Source: Myxococcales bacterium (GTDB lineage Bacteria; Myxococcota_A; Bradymonadia; Bradymonadales; GCA-2716585). Taken from it: a DNA stretch of 64,000 nt. This document shows positions 40,937-52,581 of the stretch, piece by piece (position 1 is the stretch's first letter; each line of letters begins with the position of its first letter). A program made the translations under genes and the position numbers. A model generated the notes under the pieces. That model was not told the DNA's origin, did not search any database, and was given only the letters and a program-made list of their open reading frames with translations. The stretch covers positions 1 through 64,000 of the forward strand of contig PBBL01000013.1 of the NCBI GenBank assembly GCA_002716585.1, in the 5' to 3' direction.

Positions 40937-42094
40937 ATGTTTGTTGATGAAGTTCAAATCTATGTGGAAGGTGGTCACGGTGGGCCGGGGATGGTCGCGT
41001 GGCGTCGGGAGAAGTTCGTCGCCTTCGGCGGCCCCTCAGGAGGGGACGGCGGGCGCGGCGGGAGCGTGATCCTGGTCGCGGACGAGAACCTCAACACCTT
41101 GATGGATCTGCGCTACCAGAAGCACATCCGCGCCCCGAAGGGCAAGGGCGGCGAGAACAGCCGCAAGCAGGGGCGCAGCGGTGAGGACCGTGTGGTGCGC
41201 GTCCCGGTCGGGACGCAGGTGTTCGATCGGGACACCGACGCGCAGATCGGCGATCTGGTGGAGCACGAGCAGCGGCTCGTGGTGGCGCAGGGCGGCGAGG
41301 GCGGCCGCGGGAACGCGCGGTTCGTGACGTCGACGAACCGGGCCCCGGAGCATGCGCAGCCGGGCACCGCGGGCGAGGCGCGCAACCTGCGGCTGGAGCT
41401 GAAGCTGTTGGCGGACGTCGGGATCATCGGGTACCCGTCGGTCGGCAAGTCGACGCTCATCAGCGCGATCAGCAACGCGCAGCCGCGGATCGCGAGCTAC
41501 CCGTTCACGACCCTCGTGCCCAACCTGGGGGTGGTGGAGTGGCGCGACGGGGTGCGCCTGGTCGTGGCCGACATCCCGGGGCTGATCGAGGGGGCGAGCG
41601 AGGGTCACGGGCTGGGCCATCAGTTTCTGCGGCACATCGAGCGCTGCCGCCTGCTGGTGCACATGATCGAGGTGCCGCCGCCGTTCGATTACGGCGACGG
41701 GGTGGACTGGACCGATCGGTCGCCGCTGGACGACTTCGCGCGGCTCAACCGGGAGCTGGAGCTGTGGGATCCCGAGCTGGCGCGCCGTGAGCAGATCGTG
41801 GTGCTCAACAAGGCGGATCTGCCGCACGTGCAGGAGGAGGCCGAGGCGCTGCGCGAGCACTTCGAGGGGGAGGGGCAGACCTTCCTGACGCTCTCCGCGG
41901 CGCGGCGGCTGGGGCTCCAGGAGCTGTTGGACGAGCTGGGGAGGCGCGTGGTGGCGTTCCGCGAGGAGCAGGCGCGGGCGCGCGCCGAGGCGCGGGAGGC
42001 GCACCAGCCGCTGCTGGACGACGACGACCCCGAGCTGACCCGGGCGGTGGAGCGCGGGGACGGCGCGAGCGGCCAGGGTCGCAACCCGGGGTGA
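40937..42094 (+). CDS. obg: GTPase Obg
   Basis: This 385-residue protein opens with the glycine-rich Obg fold, FVDEVQIYVEGGHGGPGMVAWRREK, with PSGGDGGRGG and GGEGGRGNARFVTSTNRAPEHAQPG. The GTPase domain follows: G1 GYPSVGKST, switch-type YPFTTLVPNLGVV, G3 DIPGLIEGASEGHGLGHQFLRHIERC and G4 NKAD. There is no separate OCT domain; the tail is a short acidic/charged stretch. Obg binds the 50S subunit and couples ribosome assembly to the stringent response. The start chosen is ATG 40937, giving the normal MFVDE N-terminus. It is a single gene here, separated from rplU-rpmA. Confidence 0.96.
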   Translation: MFVDEVQIYVEGGHGGPGMVAWRREKFVAFGGPSGGDGGRGGSVILVADENLNTLMDLRYQKHIRAPKGKGGENSRKQGRSGEDRVVRVPVGTQVFDRDTDAQIGDLVEHEQRLVVAQGGEGGRGNARFVTSTNRAPEHAQPGTAGEARNLRLELKLLADVGIIGYPSVGKSTLISAISNAQPRIASYPFTTLVPNLGVVEWRDGVRLVVADIPGLIEGASEGHGLGHQFLRHIERCRLLVHMIEVPPPFDYGDGVDWTDRSPLDDFARLNRELELWDPELARREQIVVLNKADLPHVQEEAEALREHFEGEGQTFLTLSAARRLGLQELLDELGRRVVAFREEQARARAEAREAHQPLLDDDDPELTRAVERGDGASGQGRNPG

Positions 42095-42196
42095 GCGCGG
42101 CGTCTGGAGGGCGATCGGAGCGCCGCCCTATCTTCGGAGGGCCAGGATCCTCTATCCTGAACGGGTAGAAGAACCGAACAGGGGTCTTGTTGGGTC

Positions 42197-44779
<2,583 letters not shown>

Positions 44780-44790
44780 CGTGAGGCACC

Positions 44791-45147
44791 ATGAGCGCTC
44801 CTGAACAGCCCGAGGGCGAAGACGAGCCCCTGAGCCCCCTCGCCCGCAACGCTCTCTTTGTCTTCGCCGGGTTCGCGTCCCTGCCGGTCTGCTCCCTGGT
44901 CAGCGTGCGGCTCACGGAGTCGGCGCGCGGGGAGGCGATCAGCGACGTCGGCGTGACGATGTTCACGCATGCGTGGCGTGGGTTTGGGGCGGGGGCGGCG
45001 ATCTATGCCTTCTTCATGGTGATCTTCCTGATGGTGCTCAGTCGGTGGTTTGAGCCGAGCGGGGTCCCGAAGGTGATCGTGGGCGTGGCCGTGGCGCTGT
45101 GGAGTCTGGCCCACTGCGTGGCGTTGGCCTGGGTGACCAACATCTGA
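44791..45147 (+). CDS. Small membrane protein, unknown function
   Basis: This 118-residue protein has an acidic N-terminus (EQPEGEDEPLS) followed by three hydrophobic segments at about 20-40, 66-88 and 94-115. It lies 11 bases after the kinase-ATPase gene and is very probably cotranscribed with it, so it may be a membrane partner or target of the kinase. No family is recognised. Confidence 0.72.
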   Translation: MSAPEQPEGEDEPLSPLARNALFVFAGFASLPVCSLVSVRLTESARGEAISDVGVTMFTHAWRGFGAGAAIYAFFMVIFLMVLSRWFEPSGVPKVIVGVAVALWSLAHCVALAWVTNI

Positions 45148-45169
45148 CACGACCAGTTGATATGAAGCT

Positions 45170-45907
45170 TCACCTGGGCTGGAGGCGCGCGAGGTACTGC
45201 ATGGCGCGGCCCATCTCCACCTGGGGAGCGTAGCGACCGTCGGCGTCGAAGCCGCCTCCAGAAGTGACGTCGACCAGCCGCAGCGGGGTCGCTTCGAGCA
45301 GGAGGCGGAGGTCGGCGGGTGAGTAGCAGCGGAGCACCTGGGTCACCGCGTCGTCTGGCGCGGTGGTGGGCCACCAGCGATCGCGCATGGTGGAGGTGTG
45401 GGGGTCGAAGTCGTACTCGCGGGTGATCTCCCCAAACTCCATCCGATCACCAGCGACGCGCGACCAGTACCATGGAGAGTAGATGTCGATCAGCGCCTCG
45501 CCGCGGTCGGCGAGCCAGGAGGCGATCCGGTTCAAGAGCCGCCGCTGCTCGGCGTCGGAGCCCACCCCGAAGCCGTCGATGTAGCAGACACGATCGAAGG
45601 GCCCTGCGATCTCGGCGGTGTAGAAGTCACCTCGGAGCACGGTCATGCGGGGGCGCGAGTTGGCGAGCGCGCGGGCGTGGGAGAGCGCCTCGTCGTTGAG
45701 GTCGATCGCGGTGACGCGGTGACCGCGGTCGGCGAGCGCGGCGGCGATCTGGCCGCCGCCGCAGCCCAGCTCAAGGATCGTGAGCCCGCCGTCGCTCGAC
45801 GCGTCGAGCTGCGCGGCGCGGGCGCGGTGGTGATCGCCCACCTGGCCGAGGTACACCTCGGGGACCCAGCGGGTCTGTTGCGCGTAGAAGGTCTCGATCC
45901 AGTCCAC
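45170..45907 (-). CDS. Class I SAM-dependent methyltransferase
   Basis: This 245-residue protein starts at GTG 45907, placed by the AGGAGA ribosome site and by the conserved start VDWIETFYAQQTRW. The open frame continues far upstream only as non-coding sequence. Motif I is ILELGCGGGQIAAAL, motif II is VTAIDLNDEALSHAR and motif III is FDRVCYIDGFGVG. SPADLRLLLEATPLRLVDV is the typical C-terminal acceptor-side strand. The substrate is unknown. It is convergent with the small membrane protein (22-base gap) and divergent from the lipoprotein at 46052. Confidence 0.85.
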   Translation of the reverse strand: MDWIETFYAQQTRWVPEVYLGQVGDHHRARAAQLDASSDGGLTILELGCGGGQIAAALADRGHRVTAIDLNDEALSHARALANSRPRMTVLRGDFYTAEIAGPFDRVCYIDGFGVGSDAEQRRLLNRIASWLADRGEALIDIYSPWYWSRVAGDRMEFGEITREYDFDPHTSTMRDRWWPTTAPDDAVTQVLRCYSPADLRLLLEATPLRLVDVTSGGGFDADGRYAPQVEMGRAMQYLARLQPR

Positions 45908-46051
45908 GTCGATCTCCTGTTCGGGTTGAAGCGCCCGGGGAGGACGAGCATACCACAAGGAGGGGATAAGCTGGGCGCGGTGAGCCGTTACCGAGGTGTC
46001 GCTCCAGGGCGTTGGGCTCCTGGGGTTGTTCTCTACATGAGTTGGTATCCG

Positions 46052-46633
46052 ATGAAGACCGAGCGCGTGAGCTGGATGGGGGGCCTCCTGGTGGGGGTGT
46101 GTCTTTGGATCGGGTGCGAGTCGGAGTCGCCTGGGCAGAAGTGGCCCGGTCCATGTGAGGCGAAGTGGGCGGTCTATCAGGTCCTGGAGGTTGGCCCGTG
46201 GCGCATCCCGACCCCGCTCACCGATGGGCCGGTGCGCCGCATGCGCTATGGCTACGACGCGTCGGGGTACCTGGCCAGGATCGAGAGCGATCGGGACGAC
46301 GACGGCGTCTGGGACAACCGGGTGCTGCTGTACCACGATGAGCATGGGCGGGTGATCCGCGAGGTCTTCGATCGCGGCGCGGACGACACGATGGATGAGG
46401 AGCGGGCGTTCTCCTACTCCGAGGAGGGCGTCCCGACGGGCTTCTATCGCCATGAGGGGGTGGACGCCCTCCAGCCGATGGAGATGGAGCCGGGCCACAC
46501 GCCGATGATGCGGCTGTGGGAGGTGTGTCAGGGGGAGTGCACCTACGACGCGCACGGCAACATGCTGGAGGACCGCGACCTCTACAAGCAGGACGCGGTG
46601 TATTACGACTACAGCTGTTGGACGGGGAGCTGA
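46052..46633 (+). CDS. Small lipoprotein with RHS/YD-like repeat pattern
   Basis: ATG 46052 gives a 193-residue protein with a compact signal ending LWIG-Cys22; ATG 46037 in the same frame is an alternative, and neither has a clear ribosome site. The mature part reads in short aromatic-rich strands such as MRYGYDASGYLARIESDRD, VLLYHDEHGRVIREVFD, AFSYSEEG and CTYDAHGNMLEDRD. These YD-D/E-x-G-x-L units resemble the tyrosine-aspartate (RHS) repeats that form beta-spirals. Too few repeats are present for a toxin shell. Its stop directly abuts the stop of the DUF481-type gene. Confidence 0.75.
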   Translation: MKTERVSWMGGLLVGVCLWIGCESESPGQKWPGPCEAKWAVYQVLEVGPWRIPTPLTDGPVRRMRYGYDASGYLARIESDRDDDGVWDNRVLLYHDEHGRVIREVFDRGADDTMDEERAFSYSEEGVPTGFYRHEGVDALQPMEMEPGHTPMMRLWEVCQGECTYDAHGNMLEDRDLYKQDAVYYDYSCWTGS

Positions 46634-47491
46634 CTACATCGTGAAGATGAGGCTGTTGCCCGTGATGATGTCGGTCGCCTTGATGGTGTCGGGCGGGCGG
46701 CTGTCGTGGCGGACGGTCAGGTCGATGCTCAGCGCCAGGTTCTCGGAGAGGCGAACGCTGAACGCGGACTCGCTCAGGAGTTGAATGTCGCGCGGGGCGT
46801 CGATGCGGGGCTGGATGTAGCCCGTCGAGAGCAACGAGACGCGCTCGGCGAGGTTCCAGCGGATCGTCGCGTAGCTGGTGGAGCGGTGGTTGAGGACGTG
46901 GACCTCGTCGGGCGGCTCGACGTTGCGCTCCTCCCACTCGGCCATGTAGCCCGTGCCGAACCACAGCTGGACCGCGGCGCGGTTCACCGCGACCACCCGG
47001 AGGCCGCTGCCGAGCAGCGTGCGACGCTTGAGGAGGCGAAACTCGTCGAACTGGAGCTGGGTGAAGGCCTCGGCGCCCAGGCGTGGGTGCCACATGGTGG
47101 TGGCGCGCAGGTGACCGAAGCCGTCATTCTGGGCCAGCTCGCCGTTGGCGCTCTTGCGCGTGGCGCGGGCGCTCAGGAGCAGCCGGTGGCGCAGCAGCGG
47201 GGGGTTGGGGTCCTCAGGGGGGCGCTCGTGGAAGGTCATGGCGTGGAGCGTCGCGCTCCCCTTGAGGGTCAGGATCTCGGTGTTCCCGCGGTTGACGTCC
47301 ACGCCCGCGCGGGTGTCGAGGCCGAGCCCCTCGTCGAGCTTGTTGACCAGCGGCTCGACGTTGATCTGGGCCTGGGCCGGAGCGCCTGACAGGAGCGCGG
47401 CGGCGACGAACATCGCGCTCATCGCCCACAGGGCGAGCGGCCTGAGCGGGGCAACAAAAGCGGTCGGTGGCGTGTGTCGGTGGCGTATCAT
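46634..47491 (-). CDS. DUF481-type outer-membrane barrel protein
   Basis: This 285-residue protein runs from ATG 47491; a TTG 42 bases upstream is less likely. The signal peptide ends GAPAQA near residue 43 (PLALWAMSAMFVAAALLSGAPAQAQ-like). The mature chain has the DUF481 pattern of paired beta strands: GLDTRAGVDVNRGNTEILTLKGSATLHAM, LLLSARATRKSANGELAQNDGFGHLRATTMW, EAFTQLQFDEFRLLKRRTLLGSGLRV, and it ends in FTM. The length suits a monomeric beta-barrel of about 12 strands. The function is unknown. It is divergent from the GNAT gene at 47582. Confidence 0.83.
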   Translation of the reverse strand: MIRHRHTPPTAFVAPLRPLALWAMSAMFVAAALLSGAPAQAQINVEPLVNKLDEGLGLDTRAGVDVNRGNTEILTLKGSATLHAMTFHERPPEDPNPPLLRHRLLLSARATRKSANGELAQNDGFGHLRATTMWHPRLGAEAFTQLQFDEFRLLKRRTLLGSGLRVVAVNRAAVQLWFGTGYMAEWEERNVEPPDEVHVLNHRSTSYATIRWNLAERVSLLSTGYIQPRIDAPRDIQLLSESAFSVRLSENLALSIDLTVRHDSRPPDTIKATDIITGNSLIFTM

Positions 47492-47508
47492 CGGGTATCT
47501 GGTGTGGG

Positions 47509-47522
47509 CTCCGATATCGGAG
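47509..47522. promoter_or_regulatory. 14-bp perfect palindrome in divergent promoter region
   Basis: CTCCGATATCGGAG lies between the divergent DUF481-type and GNAT genes, next to an AAGGTC direct repeat. The 90-base gap must contain both promoters, so the palindrome is a possible shared operator. No clear -10/-35 pair could be assigned. Confidence 0.35.
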
Positions 47523-47581
47523 GTCAAGGTCAAGGCGTGAGGCCACCCATGGTCTCACGGATAAACGTGAGGATGATCACC

Positions 47582-48394
47582 ATGAGTCAGGGTCAAGTCG
47601 AGCTTTCCTTGCCAGAGCGGTTTGAGCTGGCCGCCGCGGACATGTTCTGGGTGCCCCCCGAAGTGGAGGTGATTGAGCGCCCCGAGATCACCTACACCCG
47701 CAGCGCCAACCCGAACCCCCTCTACAACGCCGTCGCGCGGAGCCGAGCCGGGAGCCTCGCCGAGGTCAGGCGGTTGGTGTCGGAGGTCCTCGCGGCGCAC
47801 GGGGGGGCGTCGCGGTGGCGGGTGTTCTCGCACGTGGAGGCGCCTGGCCTGGTGGACGCGCTCACCGAGGCGGGCTACGCGAAGACCCACGAGCACAAGC
47901 TGATGGTGTTCCCGGTGGAGCGCGAGCTTGGCGGTCGTGAGGCGGATCCACGGTGGCGGGTGGCGAGGATCGAGACGGTGGAGCAGCTGCTCGACTGTCG
48001 GGAGGTGACGGAGCGCGCCTTTGAGCGCCCCATGCCACACGCGAGCCGGGAGCGCCTGGAGGAGGAGCTGGCGGGGTGCGCGGACCCGGATGGGCGGGTG
48101 GCGAGGTTCGTGGTCTACGATCGGGCGTCGGGAGAGGCGGCGTCTGCGGGTGGGTTGACGCTCGACCCACGGTTCGGGCTGGGGTTCTTGTGGGCAGGAG
48201 GGACCGTCCCCGAGTTTCAAGGGCAGGGGGCGTACTCGATGTTGATCCGGGCGCGGCTGGACCACGCGCGTGCGGCTGGGTTGAGTCACGTCGGGCTCTA
48301 CGCGCGGTTGGACACGTCGGCGCCGGTGGTGGCGCGCCGCGGGTTCACGTGTGAGGGACGGATGGACTGGTGGGAGCGCCCCGCTCAGTCCTGA
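47582..48394 (+). CDS. GNAT-superfamily acetyltransferase, possible double-domain type
   Basis: This is a 270-residue protein. ATG 47582 was chosen because GAGG lies 9 bases upstream; in-frame ATGs at 47549 and 47573 are alternatives. The C-terminal half is a typical GNAT core: FVVYDRASGEAASAGGLTLD, then the acetyl-CoA loop in TVPEFQGQGAYSMLIRARL and SHVGLYARLDTSAPVVARRGF. The N-terminal half (YTRSANPNPLYNAV, SEVLAAHGG, VDALTEAGYAKTHEHKLMVF) resembles a degenerate first GNAT domain. The substrate is unknown. The last 10 bases overlap the convergent small gene. Confidence 0.83.
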   Translation: MSQGQVELSLPERFELAAADMFWVPPEVEVIERPEITYTRSANPNPLYNAVARSRAGSLAEVRRLVSEVLAAHGGASRWRVFSHVEAPGLVDALTEAGYAKTHEHKLMVFPVERELGGREADPRWRVARIETVEQLLDCREVTERAFERPMPHASRERLEEELAGCADPDGRVARFVVYDRASGEAASAGGLTLDPRFGLGFLWAGGTVPEFQGQGAYSMLIRARLDHARAAGLSHVGLYARLDTSAPVVARRGFTCEGRMDWWERPAQS

Positions 48395-48663
48395 TACCAG
48401 CAGCGGATGAACTGGTGCCAGTGGCTGGAGGTGGAGCCGGTGTAGAGGCTCCCGTCCTCGGAGCCCTCCTCATGCTCGGCCCAGATGTTGGGGAGCACGA
48501 CGGTTTCGACGTTGACGATCTGGATCGTCTCGTCCACGATCCAGTTGTTGGCCGCCTCAAGGGCGTCCTGGATCGTCTCGTAGCGCTCAGGTTCACCGGA
48601 GCTGAAGAAGCCACCAGTGGTTCCAGGGATACGCTTGGGGACAAAGTCCTTGAACTTGATCAT
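48385..48663 (-). CDS. Small conserved-looking protein, unknown
   Basis: This is a 92-residue soluble protein with no signal peptide. It opens MIKFKDFVPKRIPGTTGGFFSS and contains ERYETIQDALEAANNWI and IQIVNVETVVLPN. It ends with a tryptophan-rich WHQFIRCWYQD. The helix-then-strand order and amphipathic composition look like a real small folded domain, but the family is not recognised. It overlaps the GNAT gene end by 10 bases. The predicted promoter region is 48664-48764. Confidence 0.7.
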   Translation of the reverse strand: MIKFKDFVPKRIPGTTGGFFSSGEPERYETIQDALEAANNWIVDETIQIVNVETVVLPNIWAEHEEGSEDGSLYTGSTSSHWHQFIRCWYQD

Positions 48664-48764
48664 GGGTCTACCGAACTGTGGGGGGTGCGGCCACGGGCTG
48701 AGTCAAGGCTCCATGGGGAGCCCATGTCCGGAACATAGCACAACCGGGCTCGCCCCATCCAGGT

Positions 48765-51365
48765 TCAGTCGATGACGACTTCGGCGGCGGGAGCGCGGAG
48801 GTTGTACCAGGAGCTCATGGAGCGGCCGTAGGCGCCTGTGTTGGCGATGAGGAGGACGTCCCCCTCCTGCGGGTCGGCGATGCGGCGGTCGTAGCCGAGG
48901 GTGTCGCCCGTCTCGCAGATGGGGCCGACGATGTTGGCGACGCGGGTGGTCGGGGCGTCGAGGCGGCTGAGGTTGACGATGGCGTGGTAGGCCCCATACA
49001 GCGCGGGGCGGATGAGCGAGTTCATGCCTGCGTCGATGCCCACGTAATAGACGTCGGTCTTGGTCTTGAGCTGGGTGACGGTGGCGAGCAGGACGCCCGC
49101 CTGTGCGACGAGGAAGCGGCCAGGCTCCAGCCAGAACTCAAAGCGCGGGTGGGCGTCGCGGATGGTCTGGAGCGACGCGTCGAGGGCGCCGAGGTCGAGG
49201 GCGGTGTGGGCGGGCTTCTCAGGGACGCCGAGGCCGCCGCCGAGGTCGATGTAGCGCACGTGCGGGAACCGATCGGCGATGGAGGTCAACAGGAGCGCGG
49301 TCTCGCTCCACCCCTCCGGCGAGAGGATGCCGCTGCCCGAGTGGGCGTGCAGGCCGATGACGCGTGCGTCGGCGCGCTCCAGCAGCTCCTGGAGGCGACC
49401 GAGCTGATCGACCGAGATGCCGAACTTGGAGCGCGCCCCCGCGGTCTTGACGTAATCGTGGTGCCCGCGCCCCTGACCGGGGTCGATGCGGACGAACAGC
49501 TCGCGGCCCGCGAACAGCTCCGGCCAGCTCTCCAGCGGGTGGAGGTTGTCCAGCGTCACCCAGACGCCGCGCTCCAGGCCCGCCGCGTACTCCTCGCGGG
49601 GGGCGAAGTTGGGCGTGTAGAGGATCCGCTCGGGCGAGATGTTGGGGAACAATTCCTGGACCCGCTCCAGCTCGCCCGGCGACACGCACTCGAAGCCGAG
49701 GCCGTGCTCATGGAAGCGGCGGAGGATGTCCGGGTTGGGGTTGGCCTTGATGGCGTAGAAGACCCGGTCGATCGCGTTCATGTCGAGCAGCGCGCGCGCC
49801 GCGCCGTCGAGGCTCGCCCCGTCGTACACGTAGCGCGGTGAGGCTTCGCCAGCCAGCTGGACCAGCTCCTCCTGGCGCTCATGCCACCAGAGGCGCTGCT
49901 CGCTCGCCTCATCGTCGGTCTGGTCGACGAACAGCTCGCTCCAGGTTGGCCCGAAGGTGCCGTCTTCGGGCACGTGCTTGAAGAGGAGCCGGTGCAGGCG
50001 GCTCACCAGGCGGTCGGCCTGCGCCTGCTGGAGCACGACGGTCAGGTTGAGGTCGCTGGCGGCCTGGGAGACGAGGTGGATCTTGTGCTCCTCGAACACC
50101 TCCAGCGCCGGGCCGAGCTTGTGGAGGATCGCGCGGATGTCGCGCCCGACCAGGCTGATGGCGGCGCAGCCGTCGATCAGCTTCGCCCGACACAGGCGCC
50201 CAAGATCGGCCTGGAGGCCGGTGAGGACATCGTCGGCGAGGTTGTTTGAGGCGGGGTCGAGCGAGACGGTGACGTTCATCTCGGAGGTGGAGACGAGGTC
50301 GATCGAGAGCCCTCGCTGCTTGAAGCAGGCGAAGACGTCGGCCAGGAACCCGACCTGCTGCCACATCCCCGGGGTGTCCATGGAGAGGAGCACCTGGCCG
50401 GTCTTGACCGAGATCGCCTTGACCTGAGGGGTGGCGCTGGCTCCTTGATCGGAGATGATCGTCCCCTGGATCTCGGGGCGGTTCGTGCAGCAGATGTGCA
50501 GCGGGATGTTGTGCCGCCGAACGGGCGCGATGCATCGGGGGTGGAGCACCTTGGCGCCGGTCGAGGCGATCTCCTGCGCCTCGTCGTAGCCGAGGCGCCA
50601 GAGCAGGCGCGCGGCCTGCACCTGGCGAGGGTTGGCGGAGTACATGCCGGGGACGTCGGTCCAGATCTCGCAGCGCTGGGCGGAGAGGAGCGACGCGAAG
50701 TAGGTCGCCGAGGTGTCGGAGCCGCCGCGCCCGAGCAGGACGGTGTGCGAGGTGCTCGGCAGGCGCGCGATGAAGCCCTGGGTCAGGATCACCTGGGCGT
50801 CGCGCTCGGCGAGCCGCGACGACAGCTCCGCCGACGGGGCGTAGTCGCAGGACGCCGACAGGTAGCGGCGAAAGTCGCTCATCTCCGGGGCGTCGGTGGC
50901 GGTCAGGCAGGTGCGCGCGTCGAGCCAGGAGGTCGCGATCCCCTGGGTGTTGAGCCAGGCTGCGCCCAGCGTGGTCGACATCAGCTCCCCGCAGGCCATC
51001 ACCTCGGCGCGGAGCCGCGGGCTCACCTCGCCGACCAGCGACGCCCCCAGCGCGAGCCGCTCCAGGGTGTCGAAGCGGTCGCTGAGCAGGGCGTCGGCGT
51101 CCAGGCCGAGATCCTGGGCGAGGGCGCGGTGGCGCTCTTTGATCTCGGCGAGCGTGCCCTCGTGATCGCCGCTCTGGGTCTCGTCGAGGAGGCGCTCGAA
51201 GCTGTTGGTGATGCCGCTGAGCGCGGAGCACACGACCACCGGCTTGAGGCCGCTGGCGCAGCGCTCCCGCACGACGTCGGCGATGGTCTGCCAGCAGGGC
51301 AGCGACGAGACGCTGGTCCCGCCAAACTTCAGGACGACCCAGCTCGGGTGGGCGTGTTCGGACAT
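48765..51365 (-). CDS. Bifunctional aspartate kinase / diaminopimelate decarboxylase
   Basis: This is an 866-residue fusion of LysC and LysA. The N-terminal half is aspartokinase: KFGGTSV (13-19), LLGRGGSDTSATYFA, EIWTDVPGMYSANPR and two ACT-like regulatory segments (about 320-465, including VSTSEMNVTVSLD and LVSQAASDLNLTVVL). The C-terminal half from about 505 is a PLP-dependent fold-type III decarboxylase: FYAIKAN with Lys540 as Schiff-base lysine, GLHAHSGSG, DLGGGLGVP and ICETGDTLG. The fusion joins the first and last steps of lysine synthesis, so feedback by lysine on the ACT domains would couple both. The start is ATG 51365. Confidence 0.95.
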   Translation of the reverse strand: MSEHAHPSWVVLKFGGTSVSSLPCWQTIADVVRERCASGLKPVVVCSALSGITNSFERLLDETQSGDHEGTLAEIKERHRALAQDLGLDADALLSDRFDTLERLALGASLVGEVSPRLRAEVMACGELMSTTLGAAWLNTQGIATSWLDARTCLTATDAPEMSDFRRYLSASCDYAPSAELSSRLAERDAQVILTQGFIARLPSTSHTVLLGRGGSDTSATYFASLLSAQRCEIWTDVPGMYSANPRQVQAARLLWRLGYDEAQEIASTGAKVLHPRCIAPVRRHNIPLHICCTNRPEIQGTIISDQGASATPQVKAISVKTGQVLLSMDTPGMWQQVGFLADVFACFKQRGLSIDLVSTSEMNVTVSLDPASNNLADDVLTGLQADLGRLCRAKLIDGCAAISLVGRDIRAILHKLGPALEVFEEHKIHLVSQAASDLNLTVVLQQAQADRLVSRLHRLLFKHVPEDGTFGPTWSELFVDQTDDEASEQRLWWHERQEELVQLAGEASPRYVYDGASLDGAARALLDMNAIDRVFYAIKANPNPDILRRFHEHGLGFECVSPGELERVQELFPNISPERILYTPNFAPREEYAAGLERGVWVTLDNLHPLESWPELFAGRELFVRIDPGQGRGHHDYVKTAGARSKFGISVDQLGRLQELLERADARVIGLHAHSGSGILSPEGWSETALLLTSIADRFPHVRYIDLGGGLGVPEKPAHTALDLGALDASLQTIRDAHPRFEFWLEPGRFLVAQAGVLLATVTQLKTKTDVYYVGIDAGMNSLIRPALYGAYHAIVNLSRLDAPTTRVANIVGPICETGDTLGYDRRIADPQEGDVLLIANTGAYGRSMSSWYNLRAPAAEVVID

Positions 51366-51447
51366 GATCTCAGGCTCCACAGCAGCGCCGCGTCTGGGCA
51401 ACGCGTGACGTAAACGCCGGGCACCCTACGCAAATCATGGCCTGGCG

Positions 51448-52494
51448 TCAATGACCCCAGCGCCCCCCCGGCGGTGGCCCCCCGGCGGGCGGTGGGGCGC
51501 CGTGCGTCGGTGAGGCGCGCTGGAGCAGCAGCTTGACCTCGTGTCGGTACTTGCGCACCTCGCCCTCCAGCTGCTCGGCGATGTCGCCGCTCGCGTGCCG
51601 GGCCTGGTGGCGGCGGAACGCGAGCAGCGTCGCGGCGCGGGCGTAGGCGTTCTTGTCGACGCCCGGCGGCGCCCAGTCGCTCGACACGCGCTTGAGCCAG
51701 TAGGGGATGATGTCCGCATGTGCCAGCGGGAGCGTCCCGTCGCTCGCCTCGGCGAGCAGCTCGGCCTTGATCACCCGGTGCTCCATGAACAGCGACAGCT
51801 GCGCGAGCGCCAGGACGAAGGCGCCGATGCAGGTGATCAGGACGCAGGCTCCGGCCTGGACGTCCAGCGCTCCGTTGAGCGACGAGTAGGTCGCCGAGCC
51901 GTTCCAGAACGCGTGGATGGTCACCGCGGCGGCGTACCCGACCGGGGGGGCGACGAGCCACCGGAGCGCTGGGTGGCGGTACCGCGCGAGGCCAAGCACG
52001 AAACCCCAGCAGGCGCTGGCCGCGAAGTGGACCTGGGCGGTGAACAGCGTGCGGATCAGGATGTTGGTGACCATCGCCAGGAACCCCGCGGAGGAGCCGA
52101 CCTGGTAGAAGTACATGATGTTCTCGGTCATCGCGAAGCCGAGCCCCGCCGCGGCGCCGTAGATCAGCCCGTCTGTGGCGTTGTCGAAGTGCCGCAGGAA
52201 GATCAGCGCGAACAGCGGGATGATCTTGGTCACCTCCTCGACCAGCGGGGCGACGATCACCGGCCCGATCCAGTTCGCGGCGTCCGCGCCGAGGACGGTG
52301 TCCACCCCGGCGATGATCGTGCTGTTGCAGAAGCACCCGAAGCCCGTGCCGCCGATGGCGCCCCAGAGGAACACCAGCGCCACCAGCCACCAGGGCTCGC
52401 GCTCGTAGCGATCCAGCCAGTAGATGACCGTGACGGCGATCAGCATCGGCACGATGCCTGCGATCGCGGCTGGGATCAGGATCAGGATGCTCAT
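51448..52494 (-). CDS. PrsW-family intramembrane protease
   Basis: This 348-residue membrane protein has about eight hydrophobic segments and the PrsW/CAAX-type glutamic signatures. EEVTK is at 86-90 in a membrane helix, followed by DGLIYGAAAGLGFAMTEN and a later His/Trp-containing helix (VHFAASACWGFVLGLARY). The proteins of this group cleave within the membrane, for example anti-sigma factors in Bacillus; the substrate here is not evident. The C-terminal 90 residues are a soluble, partly disordered tail ending in a Gly/Pro-rich segment. It lies 87 bases downstream of mnmE and 82 bases upstream of lysC-lysA on the same strand. Confidence 0.88.
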   Translation of the reverse strand: MSILILIPAAIAGIVPMLIAVTVIYWLDRYEREPWWLVALVFLWGAIGGTGFGCFCNSTIIAGVDTVLGADAANWIGPVIVAPLVEEVTKIIPLFALIFLRHFDNATDGLIYGAAAGLGFAMTENIMYFYQVGSSAGFLAMVTNILIRTLFTAQVHFAASACWGFVLGLARYRHPALRWLVAPPVGYAAAVTIHAFWNGSATYSSLNGALDVQAGACVLITCIGAFVLALAQLSLFMEHRVIKAELLAEASDGTLPLAHADIIPYWLKRVSSDWAPPGVDKNAYARAATLLAFRRHQARHASGDIAEQLEGEVRKYRHEVKLLLQRASPTHGAPPPAGGPPPGGRWGH

Positions 52495-52581
52495 GGCGCC
52501 TCGTTGGCTCGGGTGGGTGCTCCGCGTGGCTCGCTCGCGAAATCTACCACGTCCCCTCGTCGGGTTCGAGCGGGGCCAGGC

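Noticed and set aside
45398-46036. Upstream extension of the small lipoprotein at 46052 by more than 200 codons
   Set aside because: The extension runs antisense through the methyltransferase gene and lacks motifs, and the lipoprotein signal fixes the start near 46037-46052.
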